From Imbricaverruca yamaguchii (Eukaryota; Arthropoda; Thecostraca; Neoverrucidae), in contig JAOTOL010001557.1 in the NCBI GenBank assembly GCA_034440575.1, positions 763,001 to 827,000 on the forward strand: 64,000 nt of DNA. Direction: 5' to 3'. Numbering within the stretch: position 1 is the stretch's first letter; each line of letters begins with the position of its first letter. Under the pieces are notes generated by a model, which saw nothing but the letters and a program-made list of their open reading frames with translations, was not told the DNA's origin and ran no database searches. The position numbers were made by a program, and so were the translations under genes. Below are positions 34,640 through 46,691 of the stretch, piece after piece.

Positions 34640-35275
34640 GCAGTGAAAGAAATGATAGATTTAGGTGTCATATTAGATAGTAAGCTAACGTGTTTCTCCC
34701 ACGTGACAGACATTGTCGGTGGAACCAACAGGGCGCTAGGAATAATCATCAGAGCATTCCCGACATCACCGGGACATCAATTATTCAATCGTAGTGCACC
34801 CCTAGCATACTATTTTACCAATGTACGTTCCATGTCAGAATATTGCAATATCATCTGGACGGGTCTGGCGAAGTCCCGCAGTACACGGGTTGATCGTATG
34901 CAGCATAAGTTTCTTATCTATCTTTCTCATCATACCGAGGATCGCTCCATCGCTCTTCTGTGAAAACCTCAGCCGTCATTTCAAAATCACATTCTATAAA
35001 TCTCGCAGAATCCAACACGATGTCTTTTTCCTGAAGAAAATGTCATCAAGGAAAATAGACTAACCCACCCGCCTCAATTAATTTCCTTTGCCTCTGCCGT
35101 ATCGATCAACTCGCCCAACAGCTGTTGAAAAACTGAAACAGTTCGTTCAGGTTTCCTCTGCCGGCTTCCGAAGACAGCAAACCGGTTTTTATTATCTCAC
35201 GTGGCCAATGAATTATTCGGCGACAGTGGAGCTTTTTAAGAGGCTTGTACTGCATTGTGCCACACTTCTTTAATC
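34640..35275 (+). pseudogene. Decayed LINE, C-terminal reverse transcriptase region
   Basis: The frame from about 34640 gives KEMIDLGVILDSKLTCFSHV, TNRALGIIIRAF, then SEYCNIIWTGL and RVDRMQHKFLIYL. This is the thumb/post-catalytic region of Jockey/CR1-like LINEs (usual form: DLGV..D..L.F..HI....A...LGFI.R, then LEY.S.VW.P, then +I+.VQ..F). After a stop at 34961 another frame continues with RRIQHDVFFLKKMSSRKID, then PLPYRSTRPT, ending at a stop near 35273. The catalytic YADD part upstream is missing or unrecognisable, so it is a 5'-truncated, mutated copy. Downstream AT-rich text to about 35420 may be its 3' UTR. Confidence 0.8.
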
Positions 35276-35676
35276 CTTATATTCTGCATATTATACTTTT
35301 CCCATGCTTTTCCTTAGGCTGCATATTATTGTCCATCTGTACATGTTCACTGATGTGCTCTAAACTTTGACTCACATGTCAGCACAGCTTGCCCCTGTTG
35401 GTGATCTGTGCAAATATACATGGAAAACAAACATTGCCTGCACCTAGGCTACGGTATGGTATTCCTTAGACAGCACCTAGGAATGTTGCCCGAAGGCTAC
35501 GGTATCCTATGAGAAGGATTAGATCCATGGTGCAGCTCAAATTGCACCACCACGCACAGCTCCGGTACCATAGGCGGAGGTAGGCACTGCGTGACGTACG
35601 CACTGTGGCAGAATGCAGATCTATCGGAAGGATGGTTGAGGTCTTTTCCACCGCCGGCGGGAAGTAGCGAAACTTC
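35276..35676. other. Spacer
   Basis: Two imperfect copies of a GCACCTAGG...GGCTACGGTAT segment at 35437-35515; otherwise nothing recognised. Confidence 0.35.
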
Positions 35677-36057
35677 GCCGCCGAGTAAGCGTGAACGGTG
35701 GTGGTGACCGGCGTCGGTCGCGTGGGCGCGGCGCTGACCGGAGCTGGTCCAAGCCGCCGAGTAAGCGTGAACGGTGGTGGTGACCGGCGTCGGTCGCGTG
35801 GGCGCCGCGCTGACCGGACCTGGTCCAAGCCGCCGAGTAAGCGTGAACGGTGGTGGTGACAGGCGTCGGTCTGGCGGGCGCGGCGCTGACCGGAGCTGGT
35901 CCAAGCCGCCGAATAAGCGTGAACGGTGGTGGTGAACGGCGTCGGTCGCGTGGGCGCCGCGCTGACCGGACCTGGTCCAAGCCGCCGAGTAAGCGTGAAC
36001 GGTGGTGGTGACAGGCGTCGGTCTGGCGGGCGCGGCGCTGACCGGAGCTGGTCCAAG
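35677..36057. repeat. 76-bp minisatellite, five copies
   Basis: Five copies of a 76-bp unit beginning GCCGCCGAGTAAGCGTGAAC and ending CTGGTCCAA. Two subtypes differ in GGAGCTGG/GGACCTGG and CGCGTGGGCG/TGGCGGGCG. The order of subtypes shows that a two-unit block was copied (units 2-3 resemble units 4-5). Confidence 0.95.
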
Positions 36058-37494
36058 TCACGGCGGTGCGGCTTGTTGCCGCCGAGCTGCGGCGATTCCC
36101 ACGGCTCGGGGTCGCAGTGCCGGCAGGGGGCGGCTCGGCCGGCCGGTAATGACCGGTCGTGCCCCCGCCCCATGTCCCGCCCCTCGGCGCTCGCGTCCAC
36201 CCCCAACCCTATCGGAGGCTGTAAATGCTCGGCGTGCCAGTGCGGTGCTCTTGTAGCGGTAATTAGCGCTTGCGAGATGCTGCCGCCAGCTGGGCCAACT
36301 CGCTGTCGGCTGGTCGAAATTAGGTGTTCAAAGTGAAGCCTAATTATACAATCCAATTACGAACGGTACCGATAGCCGTTTGAGGCGAACTGACCGCGAT
36401 GATACCGTTGTGTGATAAGTTCTGCGAGGCTATTGGTGGATGGTTCAAGGGACCTTTTTACCTCTGTCGCCGCTTGAATATCCACAACTTTTATCCAATT
36501 TCATTATTAATTTGACTTGGCTTTGGGCATGCAATAGCTGAAATTACTCGTGCTTATGAATATGAAGACTTTTGGCGGCATCTAATTGATTGATAATTGA
36601 TTGATTGCCAGGTACTTTACGATAAAGCGGAACTATTCGTAGAAAATGAAGCTCGGCGTCGTTGCGACGTAAACGTTTTGGAACCCGCCCACCAGATTTA
36701 AGACTACTTTCATGAGCTATAGAGTCAAGAATGGGCGGTTCCCGTCTGATTCCCTCCTCCATCACAGAAACCGGCGATGAAAATGTTCGAAGGCAACTTC
36801 GTAGTGCTTCATTTTTTAACATTGGAAACTTGAAATTGGCAGAGAACAATAGGGAGATTTCTGAAGGAATAACTAGAAGTTCGGCGACTGCTAAGGCTTG
36901 CCGTACGCAGAAAAGGCATTGTTGGCAAAATGTAATTATTTTATCACTGAGCGCAGGCCGTCGGACTTTTTTCCTCGTTTCTCTTGCTACGTTCCTGCAT
37001 GATTGTTGTGTCGTGCGGTATTGTGCTCCATCATCAGTTATGGTAACACACTCACAACTGAAGCAACGAAAGCAGATTGAAAAGTGACTCCCATCAATTT
37101 AATTATACTTGTCATATGAGTTCGCATACTCTTGTAAGAAAGCTTCGTATGTTAATGAACGCAGGATCAGACTGCAAATCCATACCTCTGCCTTCCCGGA
37201 TCATTACCCATCAGCCAGCCCCACGTGTGTTGAATGGAAGAAGTAGTCTTAAAAGTATCCTCTTTCCCTCCAACCTTTCAGACGTTCTGATACAATCTGA
37301 TATAAGGTCGGGAGCAGGCCGCAAAGTAAACCATAAAAGCGTCCTACACGGAAGACACAAAGTATTTGCTTCTGTCATGTTCAGCTAACCCAGCTTTCAT
37401 TAGGCCGCAGCACCCGTTCGCTTTCACTAACAAATCTTCTATAGTGTGTGGTGATCGTAGTTTTCATGGCCAGGCCCGGATGCACCACTGTAAT
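36058..37494. other. GC-rich block then unique DNA
   Basis: 36058-36300 is a small CpG-rich block ending in TAATTAGCG and other homeodomain-like motifs. No exon was recognised in it. 36360-37494 has only short frames without family resemblance. Confidence 0.3.
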
Positions 37495-38035
37495 GCTTCG
37501 TCTGTCCACACCGAAATTCACCATCAGTGGCCATAGTCGCATCCGTCCACACTGATCTCCATCAATAGTGATCAGAATCACGTTTGTCCACACCGATTTT
37601 CACCATCAGTAGACATAGTCATATCTCTCGACATCGATCGTCACCATCAGTGGCCACAGTTGCATCTGTCCATACCGACCCAGTGCCGCCAGTGACTATA
37701 GTCTGTCCACACCGACCATCTACCGCCAATGGTCATAGCCGTATCTGCCCACACTGGCCTTCCATCACCAATGGCCATAGTCTGTCCGCACAAACCTCGT
37801 ACATACCATTGATGGCCATGGTCGCGTCTGTCCGCACTGACCTTCCATCACTGATGGTTATGGTCGCCTCTGTCTATACCGACCTTCCACCACTGGTGGT
37901 CATGGTCGCCTCTGTCCATACTAACCTTCCACCACTGGTGGTCATGGTCGCCTCTGTCCATACTAACCTTCCACCACTGATGGCCATGGTCGCCTCTGTC
38001 TGCGCCGACCTTTCACCACTGATGGCGGCGCAGTG
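37495..38035. repeat. 42-bp minisatellite, decaying leftward
   Basis: Near-identical 42-bp copies (GGTCATGGTCGCCTCTGTCC then ATACTAACCTTCCACCACT) sit at 37850-38030. Leftward to 37495 the units are progressively more diverged and vary in length, so turnover is at the right edge. Confidence 0.85.
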
Positions 38036-38186
38036 GTCCGATGCCACTATGCCTGCCGACATAGTACTGGGACGGCCAGTCGAGCCGGCGACCTAAACGC
38101 ACAGTGGAGGACTATCTGGAGACTGCTGACCGCCACAGGCAACTAGCACCATCCGTAGCTCGGCTTGTTGGATCGTGATCAAGCCG

Positions 38187-38290
38187 TGACTCACCGTGAC
38201 TCAAACGTGACTCGCTGTGACTCAGCCGTAGTTCGCCGTGACTCAGTGATTCAGTTGCGACTCAGTGACACAGCCGTGACTCAGTGACCT
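38187..38290. promoter_or_regulatory. Cluster of TGACTCA motifs
   Basis: TGACTCA, the AP-1/CNC-bZIP core, occurs at 38187, 38197, 38218, 38239 and 38277, with near matches (CGACTCA, TGATTCA) between. It may be a short tandem repeat of about 10-20 bp with no role. No promoter is recognised nearby. Confidence 0.3.
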
Positions 38291-40246
38291 AGCCGGGCCG
38301 CCGTGGACCGAATGACCATGGCTTAGTGAACCCACCCAGACAAACGGCGACTATGCTGCGACGTTTCAGCTGGAAGTGGTCGCCATCGTTTCTCTCGCTA
38401 GCTTCCTTGATTATTGGCCCGACAGGTAATGAGGAAATTAAATCACTTTCATAAAAACTAGGTATGTTGCAGCCTAATGCAATTCACGTCATCAGATTTC
38501 GGACATATATGCTAGGTATGTCGTTGAGACTTTAGCACAATTTTTGTTCCCAAGTGGACATGCATTTGTTACGGCATAAGGAGTTGGTCCGAGATTCGTC
38601 AGGGTTACATACACATTTTGAATACAGCGGTGTTGTTAACAAGTAAACTGCTGGACGGTTCCGTGCATTCCATTATGGGTTGATATTTTATGTCCTGAAC
38701 CGAATCACAAAGGAACCTTTCCAATCATAAACCCCACTGGTAACAAACATTTTAAGCTTCAGTAGGAATCAAATTGGCTCTCGGTTAACTTTCCCAGTGC
38801 GAAAGAATTATACACCCCTTGCAGTGTGGGAGTTAATTTGGCGCTCCAATAACTTTTGTTACAACCAAGATAGAGATGTGGTAAGCGGCATAGTGTGGCT
38901 ATATCTTTCAACTTGTTGAGTCGCGTGAAACATTTGTCTACCTCTTTTGGTTGACATTCTAGATTAGGTCAAACAGATCAATGTCGGGGTGCAGTTAATC
39001 TTTCTTTTTCGCCGTAGTTTTCGTATCCTGGTTGTAAATCAAATAGGTTTTTGTAATGCAATACTGATTATATGCAAGCTGAATACTTAGTCTGGCACAG
39101 ATGACACGTGCATAGGTCAAGGTCATCCATCTTCGCAAGGTCAACTACCTGGAAATGTGTGAGGCTGTTGAAGATGACAATTTTCGAAACAAGTGGCGAT
39201 TAATTGTGCTAACAAAACAAACTAACAGTCTTCACTGTCTTCGATAATTATCTAGAAATATTCCCAATAGTTTGATTTTTGCAATGATTTTTTCCTGCAA
39301 AAAGTAACATTTTAACTCGAATTTTTGCAACACCAATATTTTTTTTTACTTGGCGAGCAATGTTACCCTTGCATAGCCATTTTTACTTCGCAGCCTCCAG
39401 TATCTTAGCCCCCAGAGAGCTTTCTGTGTACTTTCTGCACGTTGAGGTCATATCTCAGTGATTTGGCCCATAATGACTTGACACTTCGTACGCATTTAGA
39501 GTGTGTCTTGTTGCACCAGATATGTTGCAGGTGTTCAAAAATATTAATGAGTAATGAAGGTTAGCGCAAGGCAACATTTATCTGGTTCAAATATTCGTTT
39601 GATGTGGCAACATGTAATCTTACCAAAAATTCCACCGTGCGTTCAAAATTGTTTCACTAAGGCGTGCAATAAAGAATCCCAGTGTATTAAATATATTCTA
39701 GTTCGTGTTTAATATTTGCAAGAATTATCTTCAATAATTTTCAGTGCATAGCTGCATTTGATATCTATAACTTGCATGGTCTGTCGACAAAAAAATGTAC
39801 GTCTAAGCACCGCATTGAGACGAACTCGTGATCTGATTTTGATCCGCCCTAGCTTGACTATCTTAAGAGCATAGAACTCAACCTGATTGCACAGTACGTA
39901 CACATTAATTGTCGGAATGTATTCCAATTAACAAAGCAATGTTGTGAACGCTTTAAAAGTTGCCTGAGAAAATATCCGAGTGGGTTTTAAAATGATCCTG
40001 CCTACACTGCGAATATTTAGGTTCATACTTCTGACTCAAGAACTCTCTCAGAATATCGCAAATCCTTCGACACAATGCATTTCAAATACATGATGTGGTA
40101 CATGGATACGTGATACAGGGGCAAAAATAACAAATATAAATTAACACAAGTCCACAGCTTCTTTATCCAAGGTCAGTGTATCGCAACGGGACGATAATTT
40201 TTTTATGATTAGCTCAGCTGTGATGCTAGAAGTCTTAACGAACCCT
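38291..40246. other. AT-rich DNA with AGGTCA-repeat fragment
   Basis: No exon. AGGTCA occurs at 39114, 39120, 39138 and 39445, in text resembling the repeat at 6.2-7.0 kb. 39700-40200 is AT-rich and unassigned. Confidence 0.35.
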
Positions 40247-40640
40247 GCCGATGTATTTGTTATGCCTCTGTGGCAGTGTATGCCACCTCCACTGCTCACC
40301 GCTCAGCTCTAGTGAGGCTGTTTTTAATGGTGACTGTTCTTGTCCAATTCGGTAGGTGCCCTACCCTGTTCGCGTGAACCACTAGGGCATTGGGCATCCT
40401 GTGACTGTTGCTAACAACACAGACTATGCACCTCCACACATCGATCTTGGAACCAAGTACGGGAAAATCACAACTGAAAACAATCACAGGATGTCCAATG
40501 CCATAGTAATTAAAGCGGACAGGGCAAGGAACCCGCCGGACTGGATAGGGATAGTCACCATTAAGAACAACCTGACTAAAGCTGCGCGGCGAGCGGTGAA
40601 GAAGGCGTACATTGCCGCTGAGGTCACAAAAATGCATTGA
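40247..40640. repeat. Inverted duplication of a peptide-coding segment
   Basis: The left arm (40247-40410) and right arm (40479-40635) are reverse complements at roughly three quarters identity by eye. Read toward the outside, both arms encode the same peptide: N(N/S)HRM(S/P)NA(I/L)V, then W..VTIKN(N/S)LT(K/R)A. The differences are mostly conservative, as expected if both descend from a translated sequence. The right-arm frame is open through the loop (DYAPPHIDLGTKYGKITTE) to a TGA at 40638-40640; the left arm carries a stop after TRAER. I do not recognise the protein. Confidence 0.6.
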
Positions 40641-41256
40641 TAGGGTTATTTCAGACTTACAGCTGAAAAGCATTAGAGCTGAACTGATCAGGAAACTGGC
40701 GTCCCGCTGCGATGCAATGACCCTGGATCAGGAAGCTGTGGTCGTGTCTAGATTTGTATTTGCTACCTTGACCCCTGTGTCGCGTATCCAACATCCATGG
40801 TGTATCGAATGTATGGTGCATTGAACCATGTATCTGACAGCATTGTATCGACGTCTTTGCGATGCTCTGAGTTTCTTGAGTCGGAGGTACGAATAGTGAA
40901 CTTGATCGATTTTTGAAATGATTAAGCATGTTTCCAGACTCATTCCATGTCTTCTTTCCTTCATGAAGGCAATATAGTCGATACGTCGGGAAAAGTCGGT
41001 GTATTTTTGATCGAAGAGCCAATTTTTATATCAAATGATACATAATTTAGCGTTAGTCATTCTGCTATTTATATTAAATAAATATTTTACTGAGCAACAA
41101 AAATAGTGTGTGCCTTTCATAGGATGGAGAGCCACACTAACCATTAAACTGTGGCGTCGCTATGCATACATACTTTGCTCTGAAGTTCTTGATAGCGCAC
41201 TATGTCACGTTTCCATTGATCAGACCGCCTTTATCATCCATCTTCTCTGTCCATCT

Positions 41257-41325
41257 TTCGGTTATGATTTCCCCGAACCTGGTGCCAAGATCGATGTGTG
41301 AAGGTGCCTAGTCTGTGTTGTTAGC
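41257..41325 (-). repeat. Third fragment of the 40.3-kb coding repeat
   Basis: The minus strand reads ANNTD-stop-APSHIDLGTRFGEIITE. This is homologous to the loop part of the 40.3-kb structure (ANNTDYAPPHIDLGTKYGKITTE), at about 85% nucleotide identity by eye. Confidence 0.65.
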
Positions 41326-42997
41326 AGCATCGATTCCTTTCTCTCGGAAACTCATCAATCAACGGTTGCGGCCGGGCACCATTTGCAATTATATTGGCGA
41401 TTACATTTCGCCATCCCGGGTACCGCTTGGTGACCGTGGGAAGTGCATGCCGATCCAGCAGTTCCTTGTAATCGAGAGGGGATATTTCTTATTTAATCAA
41501 GCGCGGCATGCTCCGGGGCAGTGGAGTCTGATGTGAAAGCGTTGTTGGTGTGCGTTCCGCTCGTACATACGCCCAAGTTCCAAACCGGAGAGTTACTGTA
41601 GATTAGGTCTCAGGATTCGCATAATCAGGGACGTCTTGCACTGAGTGCAGGCAGGGCGCGAATCAGGAACGGTAAATTGCTGGGAGGAGATCGGCCAGTT
41701 CTTGCATACATACCATCTTACCAATGCGTCGCATATTTTGCATTGTATAAAAATTACCACGCAAAACCGATGATACAGAAGCCGATATTGTTCGATGCTG
41801 TAATGACTCTGGTGCTCTTATTGACTCATATATTTATTTTCTGCAGGTGATTTACTTGTCTTCCATTTCTGTTATGTTCACAGACATTTATCACTTACCA
41901 TGCGTCAGTGTTGGCTATTTCTTAGTATCATTTACTTTCCAGCTCAATAAGTTCATAGCTGATGAATTTGCATACAACTAAGATGCATCTGTCTACTTTG
42001 ACTCACAATTATGCACTATCTCGAATAATCTTCCTGTTCGCTATTCACACATGCATGTTGCAGAATCCGTTTCGGATTCTTATTTTCTTACGAGGGTGTG
42101 TGCCAACTTCGATAATCAGTCTAGCCATTAAGCAAGTACAATGCAAATATAAAACCCAAAGCAAAGTAAGAGCTCTGTGTGCGGCGTGCATGAAATCAGT
42201 GAATGTGAGATGGCGGATGAGCAAACAGGGGTGTGGAAATGAGATGCAGTTCATGAGGTAGACACGGCGAGACGGGACATCAGTTTCCTGTCCGTGCATG
42301 CATTGTGTTCACTCTGATATATGCGGCACATTCAAGGAACAAATTGTATCCCACACTTGTATGTGCGATCCTCAGTGATTAAGCTTCGCGCAGTTCGTCA
42401 ATGCTTCCAGATACAGAACAGGAAGACCATGAAAAAAAGCTGGCGTAGGATTATCCCATGGACCCCTCTCAGACACAGGCGCGTCCAACTACGGGAACAC
42501 AGGCCCGTGCCACACTCAGCAAGGCGAAGGTTCCGGGACTAAAAGAAAGAAAGTAAAAAGTCAATTCAAGATCCATTTCAAGCATTCCAATGTTCTCAGA
42601 GATACTTCGTGATCATTGGATGCTCCATGTGCATGCATTTTTTGGTACCTGCAGCTTTTGAGCGAAACATTTTGTGGGCAAACGCTCTCGGGCTGTTGAG
42701 ATTGCCCCTCACACTTCCCCGCATTTGCAACTACCAGGATAGTCCGAAGTACAGGGCACTAAAATTGTGTTTTTTTTTTAGGATGGAGAGTAATTGCTCT
42801 AGGGCAAAACTCACGACGAGATTAAAATATGGAATGCTTGTTTTGAGAGCAGAAGTGTTCCTCTTTGTCATACTTGCTGAAAAAAATAACGGTTGTCTCC
42901 GCCTCCTTACAATCAACTATGAGTTATCCATACGAGGTTAGGTTGCATATGGCCGAACACACTTGAAATTCGCTACCAGTGTTTCTTTGCATCGAAG

Positions 42998-43002
<5 letters not shown>
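41326..43002. other. Gene-poor DNA
   Basis: No exon, RNA or array recognised. Confidence 0.35.
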
Positions 43003-43053
<51 letters not shown>

Positions 43054-43094
43054 CATATATACATATATATATACCTAAATATATAAATATATAA

Positions 43095-43155
<61 letters not shown>
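43003..43155. repeat. (TA)n microsatellite, interrupted
   Basis: Two pure TA runs (about 43003-43040 and 43100-43155) joined by TATATACATA/AAATATATA interruptions. Confidence 0.97.
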
Positions 43156-43160
<5 letters not shown>

Positions 43161-45542
43161 TCCTATTACTTTGACATTTTTTACGGGGAAAATCACTTTC
43201 TCCTTCATGTGCCATTTTACAAATAATTTCATCTTAAATTACTGCTGAAGTGATGTTCAGCAACTACCTTTTCTCAGGGTGCCAATCGATTTGTTAAGTT
43301 GATTGAGATCTATTGCTATGAATTAATTTTGTTCGCGATTTCACCTTGTTCACACATTTTAGACGAAATCGCCGTTTTGAATTAGTTACGATGTTAGACA
43401 CCGGTCAAAATTTTGTAATTACGGTAACTTTACAAAATGGGGCTAAGCTTACCATTCGTGAAGCGAATTCAGCTCAAAATGAAGTGCGTGAACGATTTTA
43501 GGAAAGTCACAACCACATCGCCCGCTCCTTGCAGAAAAACTAGATTCGTTCTTGCACCCGGAATGAGCTTAGCATGCAAAACCGGATTGGGGTGCGTTGG
43601 ACACCGGTTTCATGCCAGAGGTGATTCCTCACAATGCATTATCTCAACACCCTGCATCTGAAGGACCGTCCCCGTACTCTGCCTGCCTGATAAGAGCATC
43701 TGTCGTCTTCACATCTGTCTCTCTGGTGTCGTGCGGTCGTAACCCCGCCCCACCGCGCTGCCGACCTCCCTCTGCCCACCAACCGCATCGCCGGTCCGCT
43801 GATCGTCACTGGCCGGTCAGCCAATCAGGCCGCAGGGGCGTGCTGGGTGTCGTCACGGCTCACACCGCGCAATGTGCAGAACCGAATTACAAAAAAAAAA
43901 AACGCGCCAGCCGTCTGAGATGCGAGCGAGGTCTGGCTGGTCATTGGACATTCGGCAGCGAAGGTGTTGAGATCGGAAATACAACGCACAAGGTAGGACG
44001 GAGCACGGCAGCACCCGGCTGGACTTGGCTTGTTTGCGGGCAGCACATGCTGTCGACCGATTTGTCCTTGGGTTCCGGTGCTGGTGAAGCAGGTGCATCC
44101 TTCGATGCTTTTCGCACGCAACATGATACCCATGGGTGTTGCATGTCAAGACTGGACCTGTAGGACCAATATTACTCAGTCTTGAGCCAGCCTCCTACTG
44201 CAGACGAATTATTTCTTGGTTTACTGTTATTGCTGGTGCTGTCACTACAGTGATTGTCTAGTTCGGCAGCTGAAATTTAGTTGAGACCTCGGCGTTGATG
44301 GCCTGAACGGCAGGTAGACCATGCTGTCGGACCCGTGAAACCAGGATGGTTTCATGGTGTTCCTTGGGTGCTCCAGAGCTGCTCCTTCTTTTGGATATCA
44401 TTGTTTCTTATCATGGAATTAACACGCCTGGGGTGCTGTGTTCACAATAGTAAGTATATTGAAGTTCTGGCATCTGGACGGAGGATCATGTATTACAATT
44501 AGTCCGCTCTAGGAATGTAGTCCGGAAGTATTGTTCGGTTCTGGAAAAATGCTGCCCAGACATCGTGTTGGCATAACTGGACTAAATAAAGTGATGATAT
44601 TGAAGGAAAAAATATTCGAACCATAAGCCTTCTCGCCGCTGATTTCACATGCAAATATATTGCCTAATGGAGAGCCATTCCAGGGGAAAAGCAGCACGCA
44701 CGACTCTTCCATTCTCTCATCTGCATAAGAATGTTGGAAGCCCAAAGGCACAAGTCTACGTGGTATTTTATTTGGCTATAACCCAATTTCTCTCAAAAGC
44801 GATAATGATCTTTTTATTTAACCCTTCCATTTACACCTCTCGTTTCGCTCAGGCCAGATTTGATCTAATTACTTTACAGCCAGCACCGGCAGGTAGACGG
44901 CCTACCCGCATTTTGACAAGTGTCGGGGTCGACCTAAGGCGTCGTCCACCACCAATCGAAAGAAACCATAAATCCTGTCAATCCCAAAGGCCAGCAGTCT
45001 CAATAACAGGTGTATTCATCGGTGCCTATGCCCGGCTTCTGATGTAATGACTTTGTCTCGGCCTTGACTTGCAATCGACATGTAGGTGAAATGGAGAAAC
45101 AATATGAAGCAATTCGTAACATACATGGATCCAGTTCAAGGAACAATAAGGGACCATTTTGGTTATCGCAGGAGTGTTTATTAACTTTTTATTCCAATGA
45201 GAAATGACGTGCAGTTTTTTCTAGCATCGCTTCGTTACTAAATCGATTAAAATAGTCTCACGACAGAAGACAGTGCATCTGCTGTTTCGGAGAATATGTA
45301 AAGCTCCGTCAATGAATTCTTGCCACGTGCCTTGTCGGCCTCTCTGTGGTAGTGTCAGGTTATATTATTTATTGGATATATACAGGAATTTGTGGGTGCA
45401 CAAAGCAGGTCTGTGAATGCACACATCGGTTGGTTTGTGCAGGCTACTATAGAGAGATGTAAAAATGCACTCTCGCTATCAATTTGGTTTGGGAACGATC
45501 TCCCTCCTGTCAGATTCCCACTGCCGTGCTGTTCCAGCAACA
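43156..45542. other. Gene-poor DNA with a GC-rich block
   Basis: 43730-43870 is GC-rich and holds GCCAATCAG, a CCAAT-box form, but no exon is recognised on either side. The rest is unassigned. Confidence 0.3.
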
Positions 45543-45623
45543 ATGGCGCTGCAAAAAGTGCCCATAAGAAAGGTCAATGACAGGATAAGAAAAGGCAAAT
45601 GGTATGTCTGTTACCGCGTTCCG
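45543..45623 (+). CDS. Exon-like short open stretch (unassigned)
   Basis: An ATG in good context (AACAATGG) opens 27 codons rich in K and R (including RIRKGKWYVCYRVP) that end exactly at a consensus donor, CCG/GTAAGTAG. Left unspliced it stops four codons later. The donor is phase 0. It could be a first coding exon, but no family is recognised, and matches of this quality do occur by chance. Confidence 0.18.
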
Positions 45624-46612
45624 GTAAGTAGCTGAACGTTACATTTGATTTATATATTTCGTGTTCTAAGATATAGTTTGTTAAATTTTGCATATACTTT
45701 GTATATCTTGTTATGTTTTTTCCTAATGGAAATCAATCGACCGGGTTGTGAACATGACCTTGTTATGAGAATGCCCAAGAGAACACACCCACCCTCCGTT
45801 ACCGATGCATGGTACTACTTTTACACCAGTTTTTATATTGCTTTCGAGACGGCTGGCTGTGCTCAGTTGTTGCTGTTTCCGTAGCTGTAATTAGCCAAAA
45901 ACGACATATGTTAATGACGTGTTGTAGGTAACAGCCCGGATGTATCCGAAAAAAAATCGTGAACGAATATTTTTCATATTTAGACGGAATAATGTTAATG
46001 TTCGATAGAAGTATCAGTCCAGCAGAGAACTTCCCGCGACCTTCAAAGCCAATTGAGTCAATGGCCAAATTGCCTTGAAGCACTGGTTGAGGCCGACCGG
46101 AATACGCGGCCTTCGATATCTACCCCGCCGCCGGTCTAAGCGTTCTTGCATATAGAAATGTCGATCAAAATGGTCTCTGGTATCATTCCGTCAGTCCATT
46201 CCATCTGTCGGTCCAAATGATACCATACAACCGTCTGATAATCCAAAGGTTCATCCATCTGTTAGTTCAAAAAAGTCCCATTCATCCATCCGTTGGTCTA
46301 AGAGGTCTTATGCACCCGCCCGTTTGTCCGAAAGGTCATATGCATCAGTTCGGTGGTCCAAAAGTTGTATGTATCCATCTGTTCGTCCAGAAGGTGCCAT
46401 GAATCCGTTCGTTTGCCCAACAGATCGCATCACCGTTACATGTTCATGCTCGACCTAACTCACTATTCCAATATCTCAATCCTCGCTATCCACGACACCA
46501 CAAAGGCTTCAGGTAATTGTGGTCGACAGCTTTATCACAGGAATGTGGAAGAGGAAGTGGAAGTCCTGGTCAGTCAGTTACACTAATTCGCTATAATTTT
46601 TTCCCCTTTCAG
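45624..46612. other. Spacer with degenerate ~38-bp repeat
   Basis: 46195-46440 holds about six diverged units with TCCATC(T/C)GTT(A/G)GTCCAAAAGGT-like text. Otherwise nothing recognised. It would be the intron if the two exon-like stretches beside it are real. Confidence 0.4.
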
Positions 46613-46691
46613 TTGGAAGTTCCAGAAAGATGTAAAGCAAAAATCCACATTTTCGAGCCTAACCATTGCTGCGCTGTGGACGTAAAAACGA
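46613..46691 (+). CDS. Exon-like short open stretch (unassigned)
   Basis: A strong pyrimidine tract and acceptor (TTTTTTCCCCTTTCAG) precede a 26-codon open stretch that starts LEVPERCKAKIHIFEP and contains three cysteines. It ends at a consensus donor (ACGA/GTAAGC, phase 1). Phase 0 at its start fits the donor at 45623. No family recognised; no third exon found. Confidence 0.2.
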
